Assembly (NCBI GenBank): GCA_949130495.1
Contig: OX422213.1
Location: 51,470,284-51,534,283 of the forward strand
From: Sambucus nigra
Lineage: Eukaryota; Streptophyta; Magnoliopsida; Dipsacales; Adoxaceae
Reading direction: 5' to 3'
DNA length: 64,000 nt
Shown here: positions 46,466 through 57,582 of the stretch, one piece after another
How positions within the stretch are numbered: position 1 is the first letter of the stretch
Layout: every line of letters begins with the position of its first letter
The notes under the pieces: model-generated
The model's input: only the letters and a program-made list of their open reading frames with translations
Database searches by the model: none
What the model was told of the DNA's origin: nothing
Translations under genes and position numbers: made by a program

Positions 46466-49400
46466 TGTGACAACCCGCTCCAAATAATAACGGGTGGCCA
46501 GCCCTATACTACATAAATTAGGTATCTCCGATGGTACAGTCTCAACATCAACAACTAAACACTATAATATAAGGCTAACTACCCACAATCATTTAGTGCG
46601 AATTGTCAAAAATTTAAAACTTTTATTTTTTTAACAACAACAACAAAACCAATAATGCACACAACCAACAATATACATCTAACTATGATGAGTGAACTGT
46701 GCATGCTCCAAATATGAAAGAGTACAATACATTGTACAATAAAACCTCAACAATAAAATACCCGAATATGCTGTCGGGCAACAGACAGTACAATAATCAG
46801 ATGAATAAAATATGAAAGTGTTAATCTACAACACTTGAATACTAACTCAATACAACTGAATCCTAATCTAGATGTACAATAGATAGGAATCGACTAAAGC
46901 AAAGTGCCGCAACAGTCCGCTACTGCCACATCTCCACAAATCCTGAATGGAGGAGTATCAAAGGCGTCCTTGCGGAGGAACACCTGAATTAATACAATAT
47001 ATATACATGGAGGAGGAAAATATAAACGGGTCAGAACCCATGTTTGAAAAACAGTTTATAGCAAGTGTATTAAAATGCATAATAATTATAAATGCATTAT
47101 TACATGATTTAGTTGGAATCGAACACTCCATCAAAATTCAGCTCACCTCTCATCTAAAGCGCGCACTAAGCGTATGCACGTGTCTCCAAAAGGATGTCCG
47201 ATTCTAATTAGGTATGAGGATTCTAACTTAAACCCAAATAAAGTATTTAAGTGAAACCATATAACCTATCTCCCAATTCTACATTATCACTATATTCTTT
47301 AAGTTATATACATTATCTATAATGTAATTGTTATAGTTATCTTTATAATGTTCATTTGTTGAACATATAAAGTTACATGATCCAATCATGTCCACATCAT
47401 CACAATACATCCACAATCTCATTTACTAGAATTTATATTCTAGTGATGCCCATATAAGGCATGATACCATATATATAATTATTATAGATGAGTTATTAGC
47501 ATCAGGAGTTAAGGACTAAACTCCTCCCGATTCTCAACACGGCACTGCGTTTCATGCGTGGGACGTCTCGCCGAAGCGAAATCCAAACAAGGAACCCCCC
47601 CGTTACACTACTCCTGACCGTATCGATCCTCGGGGCTCATTATGCCCTCAATGCAAGATGCATGTAACCCAAATGATTATCCAATTTTAATTAATTAATA
47701 TTCCCAATTCTCAACAGTACACGGCGTTTCATGCGTGGGACGTCTCGCCGAAGCGAAATCCAAACAAGGAACCCCCCCGTTACACTACTCCTGGCACTGT
47801 CGATTGTCGGGATATGTGATATATATATATATATATATATATAATTAATTATGAGCATTAAGGACTAAACTTATCCCCAAGTTCCAACATTACACTGCGA
47901 TTCGTGCGTGGGACGTCTTGCCGAAGCAAAATCCAAACAAGGAACCCCCCGATACACTAATCCTAGCAATGTAGGTCATTGAGGTCCATTATGCCCTTGA
48001 CACCCAAAGTACAAGCACAAGTAATAATAACCATCCAACCGAGCTATAACTCGAAGGACGCAGGCTCACATGCTATCATCTTCCAGCAGCCCATATACGT
48101 AGCAAATTGGGGCCACCTGGTGGGGTTCAACGACACCCACCTCGTGATCAACTCACGCACACGACGTCCGGGAAGCGGTCATAGTTCCTAACCGGCAAAT
48201 GAGAGCGTCACATACCCCCGACCTCTCACCGCCAAAATAAATAGATATATATATCATAAATGTCATTTGCTGACCACAAAGGACGACTATGACCTGGGGA
48301 ATATCCACATCCTGCTTTTCTAGTCAGAATGCTCACCCTCTACGCACGAAACTTCCCAATGATAGCAAGGAGGGGGTATGCTTAACATGTATATACACCA
48401 TCATATAAGGTATACATACATCCCACATAATAAAGATATACCCTTATATATAAGGTATACCTGCAACATCATATACATTTTCATTATACGCTCTTAGGCG
48501 CAATTGATTAACATCATTGTTTAGTATATTTCTCTCAAGATATACTAACGCTCCTCCTCACACATTAATCCCGCTTAGTATGTACTATACTAATTCTCGC
48601 TTGAAGCTCTCATGTCGCTTCTAATATGAATTGTCTTTCAATTCTATTAAGTTAAGGATATTCTATATCCTATTGCACCTCAATTAACATTTCTCATTGT
48701 GTGAGATATCTCCCAAATCAATCATCAATAAGGATATTTTTATATCCATATGCACATTAAATAGCATTCATAATTCTCCGTCCATTATAGGGTTCAATTT
48801 ATTTTATGAACCTTTAAAGTTATCCCAATTAGGATTGGATCCTAAGATCCGGCATCCCTAAGTCAACCTCATCTTCAAATCGTGAAGTTGTTATCATCAC
48901 CAGACAAACCTCAAAATAAAAGTGGGCTTCCCCACTTAGAAAAATACCAAAGTCTCTAATTGGTATTCCACAAATTTAGTCAATATGACTCCAAAACTTC
49001 TTTTAGGGAAACTCGTTAAAAGTCTCCAAAACATGCTCCAAATATCTCCTATAGAGATCCCCAATCGATAACCTCAAACAAAACGGGATGAATTTCTCTT
49101 TAGAAAAACATTCCCTCCAAAAGCCCTATTTCCGAATCGATTCGGCCCAGCGAATCGATTCGGCCAGGAAGGCGAATCGATTCGGGTCATCAGACCTGGG
49201 ACTCTGTCTCAAGCCGAATCGATTCGGCTGGAGTCCGAATCGATTCGGTCACTCAGACCTGGGCACCTGCATATTTCCGAATCGATTCGGCTAGGGGGCC
49301 GAATCGATTCGGCCCTGCTGAACCTCGAAAATGGCTACTTTTTAAGTAAGCCAAAATACCCAAAAATCATTTTTATGGTTTTCTCTCCATTTCTCTTCAA

Positions 49401-50043
49401 CCCAATCACAAATATATCAACAATATTCATCCTAGAATACATATAAACTAATTTCTAACCTTAAATCCATTTATGCACTACAAATCTAAGGTTTTTCCCA
49501 AAAATTAGGTTTTGACAAATTTAACCTAAAACCCAAAATATCAATCCACAAATCATGCAATAAATGTACACAACAATTATTTAGCAAGTTTAATCACTTG
49601 CCTCGGGTTCGTAGGGTCTGAATCCGCCGGAAAATCCTCTTTCTCCCTCTTTTCTCCTTCCTTTTCTTCTTCTTTTTCTTCTTCTTTCTCTTTTTCTCTT
49701 TCTCTCTTTTGGAGAAATGAATCTCCCGTAGCCTTTTTTTTTAAGTCTAAAACCCAAGGTACACATCTATAAATGATAATACACACTTTAAATGACTCGG
49801 TGACTTTAATTCGAGTCAAACGGTCCTAATTTATTTCGAAACCCAAATAGACCCCAAATACAGTCATTTCGACTTTCTCGACCCTACCGGACACGATGGT
49901 ACCCTCAGAATTTCCATTCAAGACACTTTCAAACAACTCTAAATTTTGACCTCGATTGCCAATTTTAATTATTCTCCAATAAAATATTATTTATTTCTCC
50001 CAAAATAAAATAATTACTGTTCCGAAAGTCTTGGGTTGTTACA
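46466..50043 (-). mobile_element. Solo gypsy LTR nested in the previous one, TSD taacc
   Basis: On the minus strand it runs from TGTAACAACCCAAGAC at 50043 to GCGGGTTGTCACA at 46466. Perfect taacc lies at 46461-46465 and 50044-50048. It is 3578 bp. It carries three tandem copies of the GGTTCCTTGTTTGGATTT box (47553-47596, 47730-47774, 47902-47945, minus), a GAGGCAAGTG box (about 49600), and a seven-copy CGAATCGATTCGG cluster. A TA microsatellite lies at 47818-47843. Short open frames have no known domain. Confidence 0.92.
49132..49314. repeat. Seven-copy CGAATCGATTCGG palindrome cluster
   Basis: The 13-base word CGAATCGATTCGG occurs perfectly, or nearly so, seven times within 183 bp, at about 49133, 49151, 49173, 49214, 49235, 49278 and 49300. 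Intervals are about 18, 22, 41, 22, 43 and 22 bp. A non-palindromic CAGACCTGGG word recurs between pairs (about 49191 and 49254), showing that a larger unit of about 63 bp was duplicated. The core words are unchanged while spacers vary. Confidence 0.95.
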
Positions 50044-50757
50044 TAACCAATAGTTTCTAATCTCTTATAAACACATCTTCTATCAACTAGGATTGAATAC
50101 TATCATCACATGGCTCATAGCTATAGTGTTTCATTCACACTATATGACTTATCAAGAAAATCAACATCCTCGCATCTTATAACATCTCTCCACTCCCGAC
50201 GTCGTTAAGGTTCATGCACGGAGCGTCTCGCAAAGCGAAATCCAAACAGGGAACCCCTCCAATACACTACTACTTAACTTTGTCGATCGTGGAGGTACGT
50301 CAACTTCAAATACGCAACCAGGACAACCTCATCACCTCTTTCAATCAAATGTGGTCTAAACTCCCATCTCTATCCAGGAGCCATACCACTAAGCACTTGT
50401 ACTACATTCAGTCCTTGCGCAATCAATGATGTGCTTAAACTCAGTCCTTGATGCTCAAATTGTAACCCTAAGGCTACCCAGGTGTTATATTAAATTTCCC
50501 CTACTGGACCTATCCTTAATCCTCATGCATACAAATTAGAATCCAACACATGAATCTAGCAACCAAAATTTCTTTCAATTTAATTATCATAATTCTAATT
50601 AATTAAATCCCAATCAAATTAATTCGATTCTTATCTAGGGTCTACTGATATTCCCTAAGTCCCATTATATCCAATTAATAATCACCAAAGATTTACAAAA
50701 GGTTTGGGATACGAACAAGCATTAAAAAGAAACAACTTCAAGGATTCTGGGGAGGTC

Positions 50758-50790
50758 AATCGATCGAAGGCAGGGGGTCGATTGATCGAT
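50758..50790. repeat. Paired TCGATCGA-type palindromes in solo LTR 44888-51910
   Basis: CAATCGATCGAAGG and GGTCGATTGATCGATCACC are separated by about five bases, matching in position and word the pairs in solo LTR A and the LARD-like LTRs. Confidence 0.8.
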
Positions 50791-51915
50791 CACCCAAATA
50801 CCAGCCCATATTTTCTACATTTCTTCTATTACGGGTTTCATCACTTTTGATCATAAAAACCTTCATATTAACTACCCAAATTCCTTATAAACCTTACTAC
50901 ATGATATAGCAACATATGCGAATGATTTCTAATGCTCTAAACATCCTAGAATCATCAAGAATTTGAATTAAAAGCATGTTTTTATCCTCTTCTAATAGAA
51001 AATTATCAACATAATATCTTCAAGAACACATCAATGGTTTTCAGAGTTTCTTCAACAGATTTATGATTATTTCGTGGATTAATATCTACCTACAACATGA
51101 GTTTGATTCCTATATATTTCCAGTTTCCAGAAATCGATTAACAACACTATCTTTTCATCTTCCAAACAAGAAAAATCTCATCTTTTATAACTATCCTAAC
51201 ATGGACAATATACAAACTTAGATTGCAATTATCAAACACTTGCCTCTAATGAAGATCTGATCCTTTGGGGTTGTATAACACAGGTGGCTCTCCCTTTCTC
51301 CGGCCAACTTCCGGTGGTGATTGGTGGTGGTGACCTTTGGTCTTTGGTTCTCCTCCTTTCCAAGAAAGCTTTTCTCTTCCCAAGCAACCTTTCAATTTTA
51401 TGTAGAAGAGATGAATGAACCCACGTTCAACTAATTTCCAAATACTTATAATAAGACAAAATCCGAAATCACTATTCATCCCTTTGTAAAAATGACTAAA
51501 ATGCCCTTTTGGGTTGTATATTCATTTCCAAATGACCCGAGACCCAAATTCAACATCCAAATAAACTTTTCTGACTATTTCAACCCTTTCGGACGCAACG
51601 ACGCAGTCGAAATGACTATAAGGTCGATATAAAAATAAGTTTCTTATTTAATCTCACAATTTATTCCCGACACGTCCCATACCGCGTCCGACTAAAATTT
51701 CAAATTATCGAATTAATATCACACAGCCATATCAGTAACATCACATTCATATATTACCTATATATCTTTAAGTAATATACAGAATCATACATTTTAATAT
51801 CCACAATTCGGATAAAACCCAAATGAATTAAATAAATAATAAAATCCAATTAATCCATTAATTTAAAATATAACCCATTTTAAAAGTCATTAAAATTACG
51901 GGGTATTACAGACTT

Positions 51916-52860
51916 GCCATTTCTTCCAAAGTTCTTGAAATTGATTTCTCTTCAACTTTCTAGTTGGCTTCAACTCTGGACGACGGCTATAAATTTATAA
52001 AATTGCCTTTTGACTTTCCTTTTTTGACTTTTCTAATTGCTTATCCAGTTTCTTTCTTCCTCAATGCTTCAAATACATGCAAAACTTGGGAGAAATACAC
52101 GAAACTATATGTACTTGTTAGAAGGAGTTAGTGTCAAGAAACGCGATAATTACACTCATTTTACATTATTCGAGATGGTAAAAGTCTATAAATTAAGGGG
52201 CTAAATTCGAAAGATTTTGGGCCTAATCAATAACTTAGAACTTTGCGCATCCCGAGCAATGTAAAAGAATGTAACTATGGATCAACTCTAAAAAATTGCA
52301 TTTTATTTGGATAGATTACCTCTTTCGCGGGCAAGTGATTGCATTGAGCGTATGCAACAAGCCTTTAAACCCCTAGGTCACCCTAGTAGGACGAGTTGTG
52401 TCTCGTGAGGGTTTACAATGAATATATCCAAAAATTCGACTAAAGAAAAATCAAAATAATAAAAAATTGTATAATTCAAACTTTTCCAAAAAATACTCAT
52501 CATCAATTCATGTTCAAGAATCTCAATTCATAGTGCGTGTGTGTGAAGCCATAAATTTAACCGGGAAATTTCACTGATTAACCATTACGTTACTTATCCG
52601 AAAATTCGTTTTGATTCAAATTCTCACGGAGTTCTCTCACAAACGAATCTCTCGAAAATGTGGCTATTTCTCCCAGTGTGCATGATATAAAGAGTAAATG
52701 CATTGGAACCAAGCTTAAGCACAACAATATAAAGACGGAATTCTATAGTAAATGGATCTCATCATCGGATTACGGTTATAGGGAAACGAGAACATCACCT
52801 CTAATTCACACCTTTAATATCTTTTATTATCTTTTTGTGTTTTAGCTCTCCACGCGGTAA
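51916..52860. other. Unidentified non-coding repeat, right part
   Basis: Continues the sequence broken at 44887. It includes phrases such as GCGATAATTACACTCATTTT (about 52143) and CCTAGTAGGACGAGTTGTG (about 52382). No protein motif is visible and the right edge is not defined. Confidence 0.4.
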
Positions 52861-53534
52861 CCAATTTCGCAATTTGGACTCGGTTAGGACTTTTTCGGGT
52901 TTTAAGGTGTAATGGGTACAAGGAAATGGGGTTGGGAAATTTGGAATTGGAAACTATTCTTAAGATGTCCATTAGTGCTTTTCCAGGCTTTTGCTCATTT
53001 TTTTTCTGATTTTTCTATTTTTTTTGTTTTTCACGCTTTTCTTTTCTTGCTATTTTTGTTGAGCATTTTTATTCTTTTTTGCCCCTTTTTGTTGCACTTT
53101 TCTGACTTAAATTTTGACTTTTCTAACATTCTCAATTCCAGGCCAATTGGGTGTTTTGGGGTTGTCAAATGAAAGGAAAATTTTTATACGGCTCAAAAAG
53201 GGTTGTAAAAAGGGGTCTTGGGTATTTTCTTAATGATGGCACATTCTAGATAGTTTAAGTATAACTCTGGTTTAGTTGTGACATTTTTCATTCTCTTTAG
53301 CCTTTGTAGTTCGTTGTATAATCCGAGTACTTCATTCATACCTGTGAAGCTTACTGTATATTGATTCTTCATCCTTTAAACCATTTCATTAGGTTATTAT
53401 TTGCCTTAGTCGATAATCTTCTACAAAGTTGTTGTCCTTGATATTAGTCATTATTTTCATCATTGTGAAATTAAGTTTATTTTTTATTTTTTGTATATGA
53501 TCATTGATGGAACTGTCACTTGTTCAATATATCT
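52861..53534. other. Intergenic stretch, no gene seen
   Basis: T-rich sequence. The open frame at 52912-53172 is a Phe/Leu-rich translation of a T-rich tract with no domain. Nothing else was recognised. Confidence 0.4.
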
Positions 53535-54773
53535 CATGGTTCAAAGAATCGACTGAGTTGACTCAGTATCGCCCGAGTTAACTCGGAATCGTTAGCCCAC
53601 GATACGAACTGAGTCACGTTATGAAAAAATAGTTATCGGATGTTATAGCCCTAACTCGCCGATATATCGGTCGTTACAAGTTAATAGACCGAAATATCGG
53701 ACGATTCGGTTTCGTCTCAGCCGAGTTGAGAAAAAAAATAAAAGAGATGAAGGAAAAAACGAGAACAGTGAAAGAATCTCACGGGTTGGAAGAAGGACAT
53801 ACCATTTGGCAGTAATTTATCCGGAGAAGACAAAAGATACTCACGTGTTGAAAGAACTTTTTCTATAAATCAAACCTTGGCTGAAATCTTTAGCTATTCA
53901 AACCAAATCTTCCCCGAAATCGTCGGTCGAAATCTATGGGGTGTGTGGTTTGGGTGTTGCGGTTTGCTTTGTGTGGGATTTTTTGAGGTTGTGGCTTGCG
54001 GTTTGGTGTGTTAAGGTATTTAGTTTTTTTTTCTGGTTTTAAAGAACTGCCGTGCGTGGGTTTTTCAAATAAGTGTTGTGCGTGTGTTTTTTTTGTTTTA
54101 AAGAAATGCCGTGTGTTTGTGTTTTGTTTTTTCTTGTTTTAAATGCTATTTTTTCAAAAAAATATTATAAAAATTATTTTAAATGTTATTTTGTTTTAAA
54201 TGTTATTTCTTTATAAAGAGGTTTTTTGTCTTAAATTTTATTTTTTGTTTTAAATGTTATTTTAAAGAAATGTTATAAAAAATGTTATAAAAAAATGTTA
54301 CAAGAAATGTTATAAAAATGTTATTTTTTTATAAAAAACTTATTCAAATCTTTAAAAAAAAATTGTTTCTTCCAAAAAAAAATATGGATCAATTATAAAA
54401 ATTGTTGTTTGCTTTTAAAAAAATTTGTGTTGGTAGATAATACTTGAACATGCCATTTTATACTCTATTTTTTGGATGTTATTTTGTAAAATGACTCTAA
54501 AACTAGATAATACTTGCAATTATTGTTTTACTATGCAATATTGAATCTGACAACTCTGTCGCGCTTTAGTATAACCAATTTTACAATGCAATGCATATTG
54601 AATGATGAGTTTGAATGTCTCTCATTGGTCCACATTGTTAATCTTATTCTTTTTAAATTTTTCTATATTTTTTTTAGAATTTTTTGCGCCTCTAAATAGC
54701 ATATCTTTGCATATCGTCCGATACCGCGACCGAGTTGAAAATCGGGTGTCCGATACCGAGACTTTGAACCATG
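53535..54773. mobile_element. Candidate TIR element of about 1.24 kb
   Basis: CATGGTTCAAAG (53535-53546) is matched perfectly by CTTTGAACCATG (54762-54773). Sequence next to both ends is rich in GAGTTGA, CGGTATCGG and similar words related between the two sides (for example ACTCAGTATCGCCCG against ACTCGGTCGCGGTATCGG). The interior is T-rich with repeated AAATGTTATTT words and no coding motif. Target duplication and superfamily are not resolved. Confidence 0.55.
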
Positions 54774-55163
54774 ACATATTTTGTATAATATTTTTTCATC
54801 GGTTGGTTCTTAACTTCTTATTATATATGTTAAAACAAACTTGATCCAGTCAAATAATAGGGTGTGATTGAGTTACAGAAATATGAAAAAAAGATGCGAT
54901 AATAGTGTATGTTATTGTAAGTTGTAATTAGAGACGAGCTTAGGATGAAATGTTCCAGAGCTTAGGATGAAATGTTCCAGTCAACTTATTAGTTTCTTCA
55001 TAGGAGTTTATTTTGGGTACTTATTTCTTGTTAATAAAACTTAAATTTGGTCTTGTAAGTGTTTTTTAATACAATTATCACTGTCTGTTTATTCAGTTAA
55101 CCACGTAACATCTATAGATGTACAAATAATTACTTTGATATGATATCTCAATTTAGGAAAAAA
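54774..55163. other. Intergenic stretch, no gene seen
   Basis: No structure noticed except a short direct repeat GAGCTTAGGATGAAATGTTC at about 54935 and 54958. Confidence 0.4.
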
Positions 55164-55316
55164 GTTTGATGTCTTTGAGACATCAAACTATTTGAAGTCT
55201 TGAATTCTGATTGGTCAATAGTATTGATGAGGACTCACATCATTAATAAAAATGAATTCGCGTTAGCAATATTGATCAATCAAAATCCAAAATATCAAAT
55301 AGTTAACATCAAATTT
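55164..55316. mobile_element. Small hairpin MITE
   Basis: The region opens with a perfect 11-bp hairpin GTTTGATGTCT-TTG-AGACATCAAAC (55164-55188). AACTATTTGA and ATTGGTCAATA on the left are then matched on the other side by TTGATCAATC and TCAAATAGTTAACATCAAAT. Folding the whole segment gives arms of about 45-55 bp. It is non-coding. A target duplication was not identified. Confidence 0.5.
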
Positions 55317-55675
55317 CTATCCCTCAATTTAGCACCTCTTGATCTTTATCGTATTAGGGCTTGTAGCTTGCTTCTATTTAAGTAGCTCCTTTATAGTTTT
55401 TTGCGATATCTTTTTGTACCCAATCACTTCACATAGGGAAAGGAAATGGGCTTCTATGGGAATAATTCAATAAATACCACTCAACCAGTACGGTATGTGT
55501 GGGCCCTTTAACCTATCTCAATGCACCCGTGCAATTGTTGTGTTATGCTTGTGATTTGAAATATTTGTGCTCTTGTGTTAAATTTTCAACATGTTGTGTT
55601 CGCATGTTGTATATAAATTTTCCATACCAATTTCTTTCAATATATTGTTGGTTTTAATTTGAGATTAATTACTTT

Positions 55676-56411
55676 GTGCATAATCGACCTAAAAATCAAG
55701 AAATTGTGGAGGATATTCACAAAATTACCAAGCTCGCCCACCAACAAGATGGGCTCCAGAAAACCAACAAATGCAGCAGCCTAATTATGGCTATGTCCAA
55801 CCTGAAGCTTATCCGGTTACCACACCACACTCAACCACAATATGGTGGCTATCCTCCACAACCATGTAACTAGGTGGCCAGTCTACTACTGCTCAACGAG
55901 GTTGCTATAATTACTATAATATGCTAATGTCCCAACAAACTCTTGGTGGTCCCCAACGGATAATTCCTCTGCCGTCAGCAAGGTTATATCCAAGATGGCT
56001 ATGGTGGTTATTCCGCTCCTCAATCTGGTTATTGTCAACCCTATGATCAAGAATATGCTAATGTCCCGAACCAAACACCCGAGGGACAAACATCTTTATA
56101 TGGCGAAACCAATCAAGCACCTGCATCTGTCCAACAAGATTATGGTTAGTCCTAATCCTAACCCAAACCCTAGTTACCCCGATTATGGACCACCACCACC
56201 TAAGGCTCAGAAGCCTCCTATTTACGGGCAACAGTCACCTAGTGCTGCCCAAGGTGGTGGCTATGCTTAAGCAGGGGGTAACCACAATCTCGACCACCAC
56301 CGGCTCAATCGGGCTATTATACTACAACCACACCAGGATACGCGACTCCATTTTACAGTGCACCACCGCCACTGGTTCCTTTTATGTCCGATTCTTATAT
56401 ATTGAATTTTA
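55676..56411 (+). pseudogene. Fragment of a plant KH-domain (FUBP-like) protein, C-terminal tail
   Basis: Translation across shifting frames gives the Gln/Tyr/Pro/Gly-rich tail of a far-upstream-element-binding-like KH protein. Pieces in order are GYSQNYQARPPTRWAPENQQ, MQQPNYGYVQPEAYP, GYIQDGYGGYSAPQSGY, EGQTSLYGETNQAPA, DYGPPPPKAQKPPIYGQQ and, near the end, YYTTTPGYATPFYSAPPP. Frameshifts and stops separate the pieces, and no KH domain is present in the window. Sequence upstream (about 55620-55675) is T-rich and intron-like up to a TTTGTGCA edge. This favours a captured or deleted genomic fragment over a processed retrocopy. Family members bind single-stranded nucleic acid; this copy cannot make a functional protein. 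The identification rests on motif resemblance recalled from the family. Confidence 0.6.
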
Positions 56412-57033
56412 AGTTTTATTATTTGATTGACAACTCAATTTTAAGTTTTATTTTTTGCTTCCTTAACCTTCTTTCTTCTTATGTCCACTGACAATGAGAT
56501 TGAATCCGGTGAGCCTTAGAAGATAATTTATTATTTGATTTTTTAAATTCTTGATGATTGACTAAACATCCTCTATTTCAGGTTCTGAATTTCCTCGAAT
56601 GAGGAGATGGAACACCTGCTAAACACAACTGAGAATAATATATGTTATATTCTCAACTTAATTGTATATTAGTTGTAATTTTTTGTTGGATATCTATAAT
56701 GTTGTTTGTCTTCACGGTTAAAATTCAGTGAGTACAAATGGCGAGGGGACATGCCGAAGGCATGCAATGCCAAGCATGTCGTGCCGATTAATCATAAATG
56801 GTGTTTACAAGTGGATATGAAAATTGTACATGTTATACCAGTCATATATGAGCCAGACTTATGGATTTAAATCGAGAATCTTTTGGGTATTTTCGTCATT
56901 TTTAGAATTTTATAGTATTTTTAAAATTTTTATTATTTTTCTTTTAGTAAATAGTTGCTTGGTATTTAGGGAAGGAAATAGCAAAGGCTAATAGGGGTAT
57001 ATTTGTAATTAGATCATTGTTCGGAGCTTAAGC
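56412..57033. other. Intergenic stretch, no gene seen
   Basis: Follows the KH-protein fragment and precedes the copia LTR. A CATGCC-GAA-GGCATG hairpin at about 56749-56763 was noticed, but its context does not identify an element. Confidence 0.4.
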
Positions 57034-57582
57034 TGTTGGAAATTAATGTCACGTAACGAAATTAATTATTTAATTTCAATTTTATTAAATTTCGAATTTC
57101 CCATAATTGTGGTCTTGATAAATATTAGATAATTAATTAGGAATGTGATAAATAAAGATATTAAAAGATTTGGGTGAACCTTATCCATTAGTCACATGAT
57201 GGTTAGTGGCATTAGTGGGAGACTTGGAAAGAGTCTCACCTCTGCTAGGATTCCGGCCCTCTTCCCCTTATAAATAGAGACCTCTACACCATCTAGAGTC
57301 ATCTCAACACACACTGTTTCTAAGGGGGGAGAGAAAGTCCGAAATCCGTTTTTCTCATTCCGGTTGTTTAAGAAAGGAATTAAAGGAGCATTCAAGTCAC
57401 TTTAATCTGTTCAACAACGATGGACAAAGGTCAGTTTTTAAATCGTATTTCATTAAGGAATTTTCGATTATGTGATTGCATGAAGATAAACATCCTGGAT
57501 TCATGTCAAAGCTGTTTTATTCGTGATGTAACCTTACGATTCATATTCGAATGTATGATTAACAAAACGGTTTGATCTAACA
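57034..57582 (+). repeat. 5' LTR of the plus-strand copia element
   Basis: Begins TGTTGGAAATTAATG and ends TTTGATCTAACA, with short inverted termini. A clear TATA box CTTATAAATAGAG lies at 57267-57279, so transcripts should start near 57300. The segment beyond holds an ATG at 57420 followed two codons later by a splice-donor-like AAAG/GTCAGT (57430). The primer-binding site (TGGTATAAGAG, an iMet variant) starts at about 57585. Confidence 0.85.

Larger units (their letters stand above)
44888..51910 (-). mobile_element. Solo gypsy LTR, minus strand, TSD gactt, with a nested solo LTR
   Basis: On the minus strand it starts TGTAATACCCCGTAATTT at 51910 and ends TTAGGCGGGGTGTTACA at 44888. gactt flanks it at 44883-44887 and 51911-51915. 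After removing the nested LTR 46466-50043 it is about 3.4 kb. It shows the AAATAGTCAGAAAAG box (about 51575, minus), an AGAGGCAAGTG donor-like box (about 51240), the palindrome pair at 50758-50790, one GGTTCC...GGATTTCGC box (50211-50256), the GTAGGTATGTGCGTGACCC box (46022-46041) and the CGACAGTGATGCT terminal box. No internal region is present. Confidence 0.92.

Noticed and set aside
49132..49314. Regularly spaced repeats that look like a CRISPR array
   Set aside because: The host is a plant nuclear genome, the words are perfect palindromes inside an LTR, the spacers repeat, and no cas-like genes exist.
56749..56763. CATGCC-GAA-GGCATG hairpin as a third Helitron end
   Set aside because: No CTAG-T terminus follows at the expected distance.
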